Part shown: positions 25,633-37,808 of the stretch, piece after piece
Layout: each line of letters opens with the position of its first letter
Numbering within the stretch: the first letter of the stretch is position 1
NCBI GenBank assembly: GCA_965153355.1
Contig: OZ231127.1
Location: 80,662,001 to 80,726,000 of the forward strand
Origin: Flaccisagitta enflata
Lineage: Eukaryota > Chaetognatha > Sagittoidea > Aphragmophora
Reading direction: 5' to 3'
DNA length: 64,000 nt
Made by a program: the position numbers and the translations under genes
The notes under the pieces: generated by a model
What the model was told of the DNA's origin: nothing
Databases searched by the model: none
The model's input: only the letters and a program-made list of their open reading frames with translations

Positions 25633-25977
25633 CCGGTTGTAGGTATAAAAGAAAGAGAGAGAGACTAGCAGACTGAAAACTTACTTTCTGCTGCATCTCC
25701 AGAAACCCCTTCATAAACCCCTTCCCATTTCTCTTTCCTGTCCTCAGATATGTCTCTAAAATGGTCCATTCCATCATTGGCAACCTTTCTCATTTCTTCT
25801 CTTCCTCAGTTACATCTTGACCCATTTCTTCACTTAATAACTTTCCCATTTCTCTTATTTCTTCCCTCCCTCACCTCCACAAAAGACTCATTTGTTCAAA
25901 TACAACATTCCCATTTTATTTATTTAAAAACAAATTCCCATTTCCCATTTCTTTTATTTCTTCCCTCTCTTCTTCAG

Positions 25978-26161
25978 TTACATCTTCAAAATGGTGTTGT
26001 TTATCGTCAGCAATTCCGTGGTCTTGCCTGAACTCAATCATTTCGGCAGACAAGGAATTCTACTGCCTTCTCTTCAAGGACTTCGCTTTCACAACGAAAC
26101 GATTCGACTGCAGCAAGATGCCATTCTCATAAGCTGTGATCTCAAGTACGAAGGACCATGA
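25978..26161 (+). CDS. BPI/LBP-like gene 1, last exon with stop codon
   Basis: After a pyrimidine-rich acceptor (CTCTTCTTCAG) the exon reads YIFKMVLFIVSNSVVLPELN, then FGRQGILLPSLQGLRF, and ends LISCDLKYEGP before TGA at 26159-26161. This is the characteristic C-terminal end of BPI/LBP proteins: V-L-P-x-x-N, G-x-x-L-P, then a final strand ending D-x-x-Y. It starts with one base completing a codon, in agreement with the candidate exon ending at 7290. A poly(A) signal lies 135 bp downstream. The preceding intron (7291-25977) contains the BEL/Pao insertion. About 8-10 residues usual before V-L-P seem absent. Because the N-terminal exons are outside the window, intactness cannot be judged. Confidence 0.7.
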
Positions 26162-26296
26162 AACAAACGATGAGGATGATCACGAGGATGGGAACAACCT
26201 GCTTACAAGGATGGAAACAACAAGGATAATCACGGGGATGGAAACTACAATGGGAACAAGGATGATCACCAGGACGGGTTCAAGGATGAATTTGAG

Positions 26297-26302
26297 AATA
26301 AA
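26297..26302 (+). promoter_or_regulatory. Poly(A) signal AATAAA of BPI-like gene 1
   Basis: AATAAA 135 bp after the TGA stop. The 3' UTR between contains imperfect AAGGATGGAAAC-type repeats. Confidence 0.5.
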
Positions 26303-26450
26303 CCTCGCGACATTCATGAGCTAAAAAAAAACAACTAAAGAAACGTTGTGTTATCCACTGATAATCTATCACTTACATTTATTATCCTTTTTTCCGGCGG
26401 TTGGTTGTGTATCGTTCAGAGCGTGTTTCATCTAATCCTCACTACTGTTG

Positions 26451-26454
<4 letters not shown>

Positions 26455-26527
<73 letters not shown>
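26455..26527. repeat. (GT)n microsatellite
   Basis: About 73 bp of GT, followed by a GGAAGAGGA-rich purine tract at 26600-26655. Confidence 0.95.
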
Positions 26528-26530
<3 letters not shown>

Positions 26531-27009
26531 CACGCAACCATGTGGCTAAGATGGAAAGAACGAGTCGCCGACGCGAAAGGCGAAAATGACGCGGCGACGG
26601 GGGGAAGAGGAAGAGGAGGAGGAAGAGGAAGAGGAGGGGGAATAGGAGGAGGAACTAGATCCTTACACGAAGGAAAAAAGTCAAGAGTCTCTTGTACCAT
26701 TCAGAAGGAAAAAAAAGATCAGATGGAATTACAAATGGAGAGAGCGAAAAAAAAAGAAAAGGAATAAAATCTAGGAAAATCTGTTTTCTATGGATTTGCT
26801 TTTTTTTCATCGGCGGTTTTGCATGACTGGACTCGTTTTGCAACTTTGCATGGACTATCATGTTTCCGATTTTCTTCCTCTCTTCTCGCATCGACATTTT
26901 CGATTTCTCTCTTCCGGCAGCCCTCTTAAGTCTTGACTCTGGGGAAGCGCCGCCTTTCGGCAAAGTATGGAAGACCTTGGCAGGTCTCGGAAGAAAATGA
27001 AGAAGAAAA

Positions 27010-27213
27010 ATGAAGGGGAAGAAGGAGAAGAAGAAGACGAAGAAGAAGACGAAGAAGAAGACGAAGAAGAAGAAGAAGAAGAAGAAGAAGAAGAAGAAGA
27101 AGAAGAAGAAGAAGAGGAAGGAAAAGAAGAAAGAGAAAGAGAAGAAGAAGAAGAAGAAAGAAGAAGAAGAAAGAAGAAGAAGAAGAGACAGAGAACCTTA
27201 GCAACAACAACAA

Positions 27214-27244
<31 letters not shown>

Positions 27245-27282
27245 AACAACAACAACAACAGCAACAACAGCAACAGCAAAAG

Positions 27283-27313
<31 letters not shown>

Positions 27314-27530
27314 AAAAAGAAGACGAATATGAAGAAGAAGAAGAAGAAGAAGAAGAAGAAGAAGAAGAAGAAGATCTTGATGAATAAAGAAAAAGAAGAA
27401 AAAGAAAAAGAAACAGAGAAGGAAAAAAAAGGAGAGAAGAAGAAGAAGAAGAAGAAGAAGAAGAAGAAGAAGAAGAAGAAGAAGAAGAAGAAGAAGAAGA
27501 AGAAGAAGAAGAAGAAGAGGAAAAGAGAGC

Positions 27531-27600
<70 letters not shown>

Positions 27601-27605
27601 CCACC

Positions 27606-27699
<94 letters not shown>

Positions 27700-27700
27700 G
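27010..27700. repeat. Alternating (GAA)n and (CAA)n trinucleotide arrays
   Basis: Blocks of GAA (27024-27185, 27330-27375, 27438-27520) alternate with CAA blocks (27200-27312, 27530-27698). They give long open but meaningless frames on both strands; no gene is called here. Confidence 0.95.
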
Positions 27701-27952
27701 TGTGTCCGTCTTCCTCGTGTTCTGCTTGTTGATATGTGGTACGGCCTTGATAAATGCAACTGGCACTCAACCGTGGCCGCGTGGAACCCCGCCTCCCCTC
27801 ACTTCCTCGTTTTCCACCTTTGTTCTTCGTTTGTGTTTCTTTCTTTCCTTTCTCCACTTATCTGTCCTTATGACTATCGGTCTGTCTACCTGTTTTACGC
27901 ACTGTATGTTTCACTGTCTCCTTCTCTTTCTGACTGTCTTTCTGTCCCGCCT

Positions 27953-28058
<106 letters not shown>

Positions 28059-28499
28059 GCTTCTTTACCTCGGAATATGGAATTTTTATGGAGCAGTACT
28101 CAAGTCTACCGTCTGCGATGTATGATATATGGGTGAAGAACGTGTACTACAATAGGGTGTATTATAACTAGGAAGAACTTCATAATAGCTACTGATATGT
28201 TTCGTCCTAATTGTAGAGCAATTTATGCTTTGGTATTTATGAATGAAACAAACTAGGACAACCCTTTCTGCTGCTTTCAGTTACACGATGGTGAATATCA
28301 CAAACACACAATAATTGAGACAAATTGACCAACTAACAAGGCCGGATTCTTAGACCTACCCTGAGCTCTATCAGAGCTATCTCAAGCACTATCAGAGTTA
28401 ACCATAACGGAATATGATAACAAATGAAATGACGTGTGATATCAATGATGAACAAACTCAGTTTTCAAATGATTTAAAACATTTTCAGTGATTTTTCAT

Positions 28500-28585
28500 T
28501 TGAGTGTGACCGATGAATGGATGGAAGGACGGATGGATGGAGGGACAGAGCTTCTTATAGAGGTGCCATGGCGAACCTAAAAAGT
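28500..28585 (-). mobile_element. H1 hairpin-headed repeat, head
   Basis: Minus strand: T(5)AGGTTCGCCATGGCACCTCTATAAG, then GTCC/ATCC repeats. The stem has one mismatch. It lies 240 bp left of the foldback at 28821. Confidence 0.6.
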
Positions 28586-28820
28586 GCCTTATAGAATGTT
28601 AGAATGGCATGTACTTTTATCTGTAATTAATGCCCAAATATTTGGAATCATTTTAGATTCCTTTAAAACTTTTCCAAATGTGAGCCCTGTCTTATCAGTA
28701 AACGGGACACTCCACTGTTCCTTCATGTAAGACTTGGAGAAAAGTACATTTATTCTTGTAGCTTCCTTTCCATCCTTTAGCTGATAGTGAAGGAAAAGCA
28801 CTGTGAGTCTGTGACCAATA

Positions 28821-30186
28821 GGGCCAACGGTTTTTGCATCAAATCAATTGAATACCCCAGCCTGCAGCTTTTTTAAACAAACTATGTCTCTACTGTTGAA
28901 AACTACTTGCTATATGACTTTTCTCCTCGATTTAGAGGTGCCAGATTTGATATTTTGATCATAACTTGATGGTGGTTGTGGTAAAATTGTCAAATTTAGG
29001 TCATTTTAGCCGCCAAACTGGGCCACTCAGCCTTATAAATCAAACCTAAAAGCCATGAGATTATAAAACTAGAGCTCAAGATCTCACTAGTGGTGCAATC
29101 CGCATGTTTATATCATTTTTAGTTTAGATTTGAGAGCATTTCAAAGATGAAAGGGTTTGAAGGGAAAATTGCGGCTTCAATTTCAGTGGCAATTTTGACA
29201 TTTTCCACAAATCTCAATATTTCGCGGCTTTGGATGGACCAATCTGCATAAAATTGGCGATCAAATTGAAGAGTTTTTCCTGTTCTAGCTGATGGTAAAG
29301 AAATTGTTGATCAATGACCCCCCCAAAAATTTTTAGACTGTAGAGGCAGGTGCAAAAAAGTTGATTTTTTTGCAAATTGGTCAATTTTGGATGAAAAATT
29401 AGGCCACTTCCAATTTGTAAAAACACTTAAAATCCATGAGCAAAATAAAGTACTGCTCAGGAGCTAACCAGTGGTGCAATCGGCGTGTCAATACGTTTTT
29501 GCATTTAGATTTCAAAGAACTTCAAAGATCTAAGGTTATGTCGAAATAACAATTTTTGGTATTTTAATCTTTTGAAGTTCATATAAAATCTAAATGCAAA
29601 AACATATTGACCGATTACCATATTGCTATTTTGCTCATGAATTTAATTTTTTTATGGTGGAGTGGTCTAAATTTTCATCACAAAATTGTTAATTTGCAAA
29701 AAATCGATTTTGCACATAGCTACAGTCTCTAAAAATTTTGGGAAATCGATCAACAAATTTTTACCATCAGCTAGAACAAAGAAAAATCTTCAATTTGTTC
29801 ACCAGACATGCAGGTGTCCATCACAGCCATAAGTATTAAAATTTGTGAAAAATGTCAAAGTGCCACTAATTGAAGCCATTTTTCTTCAAGCTTTGAAACT
29901 CTCAAATCTAAACAAAAAATGATAAACTATGCAGTTACACCACTGATGAATGCTCTGAATACATAATCTCATGGACAAATTGTTCTAGGCTAAGTGTGAA
30001 TTTGGCGGCAAGTGACTACAAATTTGACATTTTTACCACAGTCATCAGATTATGATAAAATATAAATCTGGCACTAAATCTGGAGAAAAAAAGTCATATA
30101 ACAGTAGTTTTCAACTAGGCATCAGTCTGTTTAAAAAAGCTGCAGTCTGGGGTGTTCAATTGATTTGATGCAAAAACCGTTGGCCC
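28821..30186. mobile_element. Large TA-flanked foldback element, 1.37 kb
   Basis: Arms run from each end to a centre near 29550. Outer termini are GGGCCAACGGTTTTTGCATC and its complement, with TA on both sides (28819-28820, 30187-30188). Arms are diverged but alignable (for example TTTTGCTCATGAATTTAA motifs). There is no transposase, so it is a MITE-like derivative. Confidence 0.8.
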
Positions 30187-30596
30187 TAGTGACCAAGCTT
30201 ATCCCAGGAACTCGAACTGTTTGTCATCCGCATGATTTTTTTTTTCTTTTTTTTTTTTGTTTTGCAAAGGCGTAACCCACAATGACATACAAAGGGACAG
30301 GTCGATGGACTGACAGACAAATTTTCTTATAAATTCGTGAAATAGGTGAAAACATGGAATGACACATATACCTGGCTCATACAAACAAAAGTAACAAACC
30401 GACGGATACGTTAACACTTTTAAGTCGCTCAGTAATGCTTCTCGCTTAGAGAAAAAAATCCATTACATTTTCTCCTAAACATCAGTTAGCATGCAACCAG
30501 ATTCATTTCCCTTCCCTCAGGAATTTTGTTTCCTTCCCTCCAAAAAAGTGCCCAAACCTTCGTCGTTTTTTCGCCGCTTCGACAAAAACGGCAAAA

Positions 30597-31044
30597 ATGG
30601 CGACAGTAAAAAACTGTTTTCTTCCGGAGGCGATTAATCGTCATCCTTCTTTGTCTTCGGGAACGACCACCATGAGCTCCATGAGCACGATTGGCAACAT
30701 GAGCACGATGGGCAACATGAGCACCATGAGCAACATGACTGCCTTGAACACTATGAGTTCTATGGGGACTATGAGTACTATAGGAACTATGAGTCATTCC
30801 TCTCCTCTCATTCCTTTGCCTTCTACCTCAAATGCCGCGATCGAAGTTCTACATCCTCCTCCTCATCTTGCTACTCCTCATCCTCATCCTCATCCTGCTC
30901 CTCCTCCTTCCTCCTCCGTTTTGTCGTCTGGGCAAAGTGGAGTTTTACTGCCGCTCAAATCTTATCATCATATCAACGTCAACAACAAATATTCCAATGA
31001 TCCAATGGCTCTGACCAAATGCCTCGCCAGAAACTCAAACAATG
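30597..31044 (+). CDS. Unrecognised gene, exon 1 (hosts the nested transporter in its intron)
   Basis: ATG in a good context (CAAAAATGGC) opens 448 bp ending at donor AATG/GTAAGA, phase 1. The protein is rich in Met, Ser, Thr and Asn, with a repeated motif (SSMSTIGNMSTMGNMS) at about residues 27-42 encoded by an 18 bp-type repeat. His/Pro-rich (PHPHPHPAPPPSSS) and basic/Asn stretches follow. The reading joins in frame to 38077-38141 (G then QDPIRRKLLELEGKLAYL). No known domain recognised. The first intron is about 7 kb and contains a complete gene on the other strand. The start could lie further upstream, but no better ATG was seen. Confidence 0.5.
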
Positions 31045-31057
31045 GTAAGATGAATTA

Positions 31058-31281
31058 GGGCGTGTTTCTAATGACGATAAAAAACGCTTTTGTTCCTTTG
31101 AAACGCGTTTACAGCAGGAACACATAATCAAGAATTTCAACTGTCCCATGAGGGAGTGAGCAAATTGAGTGAGCGAGCTCGTGAATGGAGCGAGCGAGCG
31201 AAGCGGAGCTAGTGAGTGGAGTGAGTGGTGCGAGCGAACGAATGTACGAACGCGATTGTCCCTGACTAGAAACGCCCCCTT
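31058..31281 (-). mobile_element. Small interspersed repeat (family M), copy 1
   Basis: It runs from TTAGGGCGTGTTTCTA to TGACTAGAAACGCCCCCT, with degenerate GAGCGAGCGAAGCGGAG repeats inside. It starts 13 bp after the donor of the host exon (31044). Its inverted copy is at 37809-38032, near the end of the same intron. A lone end (TAGGGGGCGTTTCTA) also occurs at 62347. Confidence 0.8.
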
Positions 31282-31859
31282 ACATACATGGCACAGCGTA
31301 GAAAATATCGATTTATCATGAATGACGTTGAATGAATGGCGTTGAGCTCGTTTTGGACACATCACAGCAAATCTACGCTTTACAAATTTACGACATAGTT
31401 AGAACATGGAAAGTAAATGGCGAATCTGAAATTATAATCCCGAATTATCAAGCACTCTGCGCATATCAGATTCACGATAAATACTTTCCGCCTAGATCAT
31501 TTCACGATGTCCCCATCACATTTAAACTTATGTGTAATGTTTAATGTGTAAAATGTAATGATGCTCAATAAAGACAATAATATTTTGTCAAGCAAAGTAA
31601 CAAAATGATAAGATTGACACTGAAATAACAAAAATGATCACGAACTTATCTTGCGGAAGAGAGATTCACATCCTAGATTATAAGGCCAAAAAAACGGGCC
31701 AACAACTGTTCCATTTATATAATTTCGCCATTAAAGCGTGAGAGACGGACAAAAGATGGACAGAGCAATGGAAATTAAAGCCTAACAGACGGACAAAGAA
31801 TGGACGAATGAACCAACAGATGTACCACCCAATGGGCAGAGCGTTGGGAACTTAATTTC

Positions 31860-34800
31860 TCACTTGGACGCCTCATGACTTCGTTTTTGCCTTTTTACTC
31901 CGAAAAACAATAAAATCTGGAGCAAAATGCTGACGGCCATTAAAGCCAATATGAACGCCAAAACGGCTCGGTTCTCGTAGCTTCGTAGTTTAAGAGGGGG
32001 ATGAGGAAGAGGAGGTGAAGGCGGCAAAGAGGATGGAGGAAGTTGAGGCGGAGCGGTGATTGCGACGAAACTCGAGTTAGTGGCCGCATTCATTTCTGTG
32101 GATTTCAAACATCGTTCTCAATGCAAAATCAAAGTCGAAATTGGTCTTTTTCTGGATTTTCTAGTTTACGAGCTATTCAGGGGCTTCTGTTAGTATGGAT
32201 ACAAATTAACATGGTCAATTTCTCCTTTTTAAACAACGTTATTTACAATCATAACATATGAGTATGAAGATTCTTAAATACCATATTGAGTGGAGAATGA
32301 ATTCATTTTTTCTCACCTGGCAAACCGTGCGCGCTTATCTCGGCGCTGCTCAAAATGGCCGACATTCCAGTCGGAACAACCAAAGACGCGATACCGGCGG
32401 AGAAGAAGAAGTAACTGGAAGCGACTACGGCGTCGCTACCGGAACCGCTGCCGGTACCGCTGCCGGAACCGCTGCCGGAGCCATTTCCGGCATCGCCGTC
32501 ATTGAACAGTTCGTACATGAGCGTCCAGACGATGGCGAACCAAGCTTGATGCGTGGCGCCCAAAATGGCCGTCAAAACCGCGATGGCGACAAAAGAATCC
32601 ATGACAAAGACGAAGCAAAGAGTGATGCCCATCAGAATCACGGAATTCAACACGAAGATGGCGTACGTGTGACGACCAGCTGAAGAAGTGAGGAAAGGAG
32701 AGGTTAAATAACAGGTCGTTCAAGGGCAATATGTGGTCAGCGATAACGTTGCCCTGCTTTGCATGATTGTAAATTGGAATGAGAGGAAGCAGGGCAGCGG
32801 CCCCAAAGGGGACGAAGTCCTGTAGAACACAGGGGGGACTTTTGTTCGCCCGTTCGTCCGTTTGTCCATTCGTCCGTTCGTCAGTCCCCCCAAGGCCCTC
32901 TCAGGCCTGAAATCTGACCTCTCAGACCTTAAATCTACCCTCTAAGGCCTGAAATCTGCCCTCTCAGGCCTTGAATCTGCAAGGGTAGATCTAAGGCCTG
33001 GGAAACAGGTTTCAGGCCTGAGAAGGCAGATTTCAGGCCTGAGAGGGCAGATTCAAGGCCTGAGAGGGCAGATTTCAGGCCTGAGAGGGCAGATTTCAGG
33101 TCTGAGAGGGCAGATTTCAGGCCTGAGGGGGCAGATTTCAGGCCTTAGAGGGCCTGGGGGGGACTAACGAACGAACGAATGGACGAACAGACAAATGGAC
33201 GAACGTACAAACGGACGAACAAAAGTCCCCCTGTGTTCTACAGGACTTCGTCCCCTTCGGGGCCGCTGCCCAAAAAGAATATATGTTTGTTCATCTTTCC
33301 CGACTTTCCTACATATTGTCCATCTGCTTGTCTGCCTGCTAGTCTGTGTGTTTTCCTAACTATCTTACCGTGTGTTTGTTGTCCTGCCTATCCGTTTGTC
33401 TGACTGTTCACCTGTCTGTCTGTCGGTGTGTCTGTCTTTGCGTCTTTTTGACTGCTAGTTTCTTTGCCTGTTTTCCTACCTGTCTGACTGTCAAACTTCT
33501 GTCTAGCTACCTGTATGTCTTTCTTCCTACTTTCTCATCAATTGGTCAGTCTGTCTGTGGGTTTGTCTTTCTGTCTCTCTGTCCGTATGTCTGTCTACCT
33601 TGCCAAAGTCCTCCCTTACCCCAAGACATGACGAATCCGATTCCCAGTACGCCTATGATGCCTCCGATTCCAAATAAGGAAAGACAGAGAGAAGTTTTTC
33701 CTTGACCATCCAAATCGGTCATCTCCAGTTGTGTCATGTTTGCCGTTGACGACCCATTCGCCGTTGATGTCCAATTCGCCGAAGACGTCAGATTCGTCGT
33801 TGACGTCGGGTTCGCCGTCAATGACGACGTTGAGAAGCTCTCGATCAAAAGCGGTGGAAGAAACACTTGAATACCGAGCAAAGAACCGAATTGGCAAAAT
33901 CCGTAAAGAAGGAAAAACGGGTAATCTTTACGGCGAAGGAGACGTAAAACGGGACCGAAGCAAGATTGAGAAACATGGTCGCTATCAACGACCTTGTGGT
34001 CGAAGTAAACGGCGGGGTCAGCGGCAGTGGCGCCAACTTTGTGGTTGGCGGCGGCGATGACCACGGCAGTGGCGCCGTCTTTAGTACCACAGCCCTCATC
34101 GGCTACGGCCGCTTTTTCCGTGTTTTCAAATTGATCTTGATTTTTGTCAGATTTCGTCGCATTTTGATTTGTGGTAATTCTGTCCTTGACTGTCGCATTT
34201 GCATCTGCTGAGAATTTTGATGGCGATAATGATGCCGACGATGGCGACGATGACAATGAGGATGACGATGTTGGATCTACAGTCTTCTCCACCGGAACCA
34301 TGAAAAAGGCGAAGACAGCAACGAGACTCCATATTGAGCCAAGGACCATCAGCGACCCTGACCAATGCCATCTGTTGATTTGTTTGGAGAGAGACTCTTG
34401 TGTTACGCAAAATGAGAAAGAACCTCAATTAGAAGCAATTTTGGTCATTAGATCAGCGTTCGTTGGTCGATTTTCTTACAATATCATAAATTTGTCACCA
34501 AGCAAATTCTTCGCTTGATGCCTTTTTTTCTTTCTGTACACCAATATATCTGTAACATCTAAGTAACTCAGAGTTACCAATTAGTTTTCATTGGGACACA
34601 ACTTTTGTTGGGAGTCCAACTTGGGACACAGATTGGGGGTGCCTACCCGTAAAACTTTAGCTCCCATATTCATTGTTACACCATAGTTGTTTATGATCAA
34701 ACGAAGATTTTGAATTATTGCCTGATTATACGTCAAAGCTCGGCGCACCTCGCCCTAGCAGTCTGACTTCTCGGCAAATATTTACCAAACCGCGGATTAA

Positions 34801-36706
34801 GTTCCTGGGCCGGACAATTTTGGGTTATAAGCCATATTGGAATCACAGAGGACTTCACTTTCAGACTTAACAATATTCAAATCAGGACTACTAACTTTTA
34901 AACAAAGACATTGCCCCTCTTATTTTCTATACTGAGTACAAACAGTGTGTCAATTTTGAGATTAAATTTCCAACCATAGGTGGCTCAAATTTTTGCCATC
35001 AAAGTGAACTGCCATTTAAAAACTTCTATACGCAAATCAGGTTCCTAATGTTCAAAGTGCCTTTATTGCTTTCCGTCACGTTAGGTGTCTTTCTGGTGTT
35101 CTTTTTGTATTTCAAAAATTGTTTGTGAACTTGTTTCCTCATCTCCCGGGCAGCGCTGTGTGATAATCCAGAATCTACTCCTTTAAGTGAAATTTTCACT
35201 GACCTTTTGAATCCTGCCTCGGCAATGAGAGGAAGAACAAACATCCCTACTGCAGCTCCACAGTTTGAAAACCCATATGCGATAGAGCGGTATCTCTGTG
35301 TCACTTGTCCTAAGAGAAGAAAATTGTGATATCTGAACTTTACTTGTCCTTGTAAGCGAGCATCGAGTACATTCTACCGCCAAGAACCCTATGGCTCAGA
35401 ATTATTTCACCGACAATTGAAGTCTTTTCTCACCTACAAGGTTCATTGAGTACATCAAAATGAATCCCGCTCCTGCGCAACAAATTGGGGCTAAAAGTAG
35501 AATCAACGCCTCGACAGATCGCGCCAAATTTGCCGCCAAAAAGTACCTGAAAAATGTTGAATACATTGTCAAATCTCTAAACTTTCAATGATGTTTTTAT
35601 CGGTGACGTCTTCATGACTACGCATGTGTGTACAATACAACAATGCCCACTCCCACGCAACTGTACAGCAACGATGCATTTCGTTTTGTTGTTAATTCCG
35701 TCAGCGACATCGCTACATCGCGACATAATTACCACATACGCGCACGCGACACAACTTACGAAATAAGTATTACGGTGCTGATGATGATCAAGATGAGTTG
35801 AGGCGAATATTTTCGCATGAGAATCACGTGCAAAGGATTGAAGACGTTGAAGGCGAAACTGAGTGACTGAACCCAAACCAATTTGGAGGCAGAGGTTGAG
35901 AAATCTGCTTGCCACACTTCGAAAAATACACCTGGAGTGGTTTTAAAGCCATGGAAATATTGGGAATTGCTTAATGAATGAATGAATGAATGAATGGATG
36001 AATAAATGAATGAATGAATGAATGAATGAATGAATGAATGAATGAATGAATGAATGAATGAATGAATGAATGAACGAATGAATGAATGAATGAATGAATT
36101 AATGAATGAATTAATGAATGAATGAATTAATGAAAGGAGGATTGAGGGAAGGAATAAAGGAATGAGGAAAACAAGTGACGCGGGGTCAAAATATCGTTGC
36201 GGACGGGTGGGCAGGGGCACCCAACCTCCATCCACACTCCAATCTCCACCCCACACACAAACATGCATTATAATCATCCATAACGCTCGTTTTTCAACTT
36301 TTCGACTCGATCACCACGGACGGACGGACGGACAGATGGACGGACGGACGGACGAACAGATGGATGGTCGGACGGACGGACGGACGGACAAAGCCTCTTT
36401 TAGAGTTGCGTGTCCGCAACTAAAAACGACTCAATATACTGAGGAAGTAAGGATTAGGAGGGAAGTTGAATGAAATGATCATTGATCAATGATGAGTGAA
36501 TACATGTAAAGATGAATGAATGACATTGATGAAACGAAGCAAATCAATGCTCTCTTCGAATAGTTACCCAATGAATGAATGATTCCAACTGTGCACATTA
36601 TATTGATAAACCCGATGAATGTGATCACGATGGACCAAAAGGAATCCGTCTCAAATGTGATGCCAGGAAAAACACGAGAGATCAAATGACGCGTAGAAAA
36701 TGCCAT
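31860..36706 (-). CDS. SLC16/MCT-like major facilitator transporter, complete, 7 exons
   Basis: Monocarboxylate-transporter-like membrane carrier, predicted 12 membrane segments, 626 residues. Coding exons on the minus strand: 36706-36568, 35931-35760, 35546-35434, 35309-35204, 34371-33620, 32679-32317, 32095-31860. All splice phases agree and the frame is open to TGA. The start is ATG at 36706 (AAAAATGGC). TM1 is SFWSIVITFIGFINIMC; EALILLLAPICCAGAGFILM is TM4. YRSIAYGFSNCGAAVG is the family's R-x-x-A-x-G-x-x-x-x-G motif. WHWSGSLMVLGSIWSLV is TM6. FFLLYGFCQFGSLLGI is TM7 and AVLAFILALMAVSILL is TM12. Unusual: a long cytosolic loop after TM6 (about 110 residues), an NxT/S-rich TM7-TM8 loop with four glycosylation sequons, and a Gly-Ser repeat before TM11. 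Substrate unknown; MCT relatives carry lactate, pyruvate or aromatic amino acids with protons. It is nested antisense in an intron of the + strand gene. Confidence 0.8.
32709..33271. mobile_element. H2 element copy 1, in a transporter intron
   Basis: The left part carries hairpin AGGGCAA...TTGCCCT (32723-32755). Then come inverted terminal repeats of about 60 bp (from 32791; to 33271) that read GGGCAGCGGCCCC...AGTCCTGTAGAACACAGGGG, followed by GTTCGTCC repeats. Inside is a 21 bp minisatellite (CAGGCCTGAGAGGGCAGATTT) at about 32897-33150 whose orientation flips near 32985. It lies within the intron 32680-33619. Confidence 0.8.
35975..36135. repeat. (GAAT)n tetranucleotide microsatellite
   Basis: About 160 bp of imperfect GAAT in intron 1 of the transporter. 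Confidence 0.95.
36185..36426 (-). mobile_element. H1 hairpin-headed repeat in transporter intron 1
   Basis: Head on the minus strand: T(5), then stem AGTTGCG, loop GACA and CGCAACT (36421-36404), CTCTAAAAGAGGCTTTGTCC and a long GTCC tract (36315-36390). The core TGCCCCTGCCCACCCGTCCGC is present at about 36200-36222. Confidence 0.75.
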
Positions 36707-36785
36707 TTTTACAATGTTTTTTTTTTTACAATATTTACTAAAAGTCAAAATAAAATTGACAAATAGCAGATGATATCGGCCTCAA

Positions 36786-37002
36786 TTTAGTCGCGTGCTA
36801 CGTGACTTATCACCCCGCTTTGTCGGTCGGTCGGTCGGTCGGTCGGTCGGTTGGCCGGTTGGTCGGTCCCCTTTTTACTTTTTCGGCGTTTTTGAGCTTT
36901 TTGAGCATACGGCTTCTGCCCAGATGACCCAGTGACCTTCTCCAGCACTGCTATTGCCCACCCGCACGCGGCTAGGGTAGCCGTGTATCCGGCCTTGTTC
37001 AG
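36786..37002 (+). mobile_element. H1 hairpin-headed repeat 80 bp upstream of the transporter start
   Basis: TTTAG, then a stem-loop AGTCGCG...CGTGACT, CACCCCGCTTTGTCGG, and seven GGTC units. The body with AGTGACCTTCTCCAGCACTG and the core GTGTATCCGGCCTTG follows. It matches the copy at 63772-63960 over most of its length, defining a full unit of about 200 bp. Confidence 0.8.
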
Positions 37003-37539
37003 TTGCATATGACTCAGTCCCGATGGTGTCGCTACCAAATGTCTGATTGACCAACTGAGCGGTAAACTGATCAAATGACTAGAGGTCAATCAAAACCGTT
37101 TTGGCGCATTAGATTAATATGACAATGGTTTCTTACTGCTGAGGAAAAAGTATCCAATCAAATATTGATATGCTTTTATTTTTTTGAAACGAGTTAAGTA
37201 ATAACATCACGAGCTTAAAAAGATTGCATAAGAAACTGGTTTTAACAATCCAACTGGGTTTATATCCGGGTAACTTCTGAACTTGAACTTAACGAGCGCA
37301 TGAAAATTTGTAATGTAATTTGGGTTAAATGAAGTAATGGCGAGAAATGGTCTAAACCCAGAGAAGGAAATCTTCGTCAGAATTAAACAGGATTCAGGAG
37401 TGAACTGAGTCAATTCTATGATAAATCTATCTTCTGAAATAATTTTTATCAAAATTTGGTTGTGTTTTAATTATGCGCTTTCAAAAACTCATCTAATTGT
37501 GGTAGGTTAACGATGTCTAGGCCAATCTTTATAGTCGAG

Positions 37540-37700
37540 TGCGGTTGGGCAGGGGCTGTAGTGCAGAAACGGCTTGCAATTCAAAAAATGTTACAGACTG
37601 ACTGAACAACGGATGGACCGATATATCAACCTCAAAAGTGTCACGTGCTCGAACATACGACTAAAGTGACACTCTAATCATTCCAAGAGCAAGCGCCATC
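37540..37700 (-). mobile_element. Degenerate H1 copy
   Basis: Contains TGCGGTTGGGCAGGGGC (core, minus orientation), degenerate GACGGA-like repeats and a decayed hairpin ending CGACTAAAG at about 37670. Adjoining 37090-37540 shows no gene. Confidence 0.45.
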
Positions 37701-37808
37701 AGTCAGATCTCAAATGACTTTCCACATTTATGATAAGGAGATCAAGAGATGAATAAGAAGATAAATGAGGACAATGCAAAAGATGCATTCATTTTTTCAC
37801 ATTCCCAC

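Noticed and set aside
26858-27857. Very long Val/Leu/Glu/Asn-repeat open frames on both strands
   Set aside because: Translations of GAA and CAA arrays without any non-repeat coding sequence.
31332-31544. 70-residue + strand frame followed by AATAAA at about 31566
   Set aside because: No family resemblance or splice support; it lies in the host intron. It could be a relic but cannot be supported.
32258-32683. + strand 141-residue frame
   Set aside because: Shadow of transporter exon 32679-32317, which has membrane segments and proper splice phases.
35756-36277. Single 173-residue reading starting in the GAAT array on the minus strand, with V-D-G-G-W near the start
   Set aside because: The D-G-G-W lies in an H1 repeat and the middle is GAAT repeat. 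Only 35931-35760 is exon, and the true N-terminus joins from 36706-36568.
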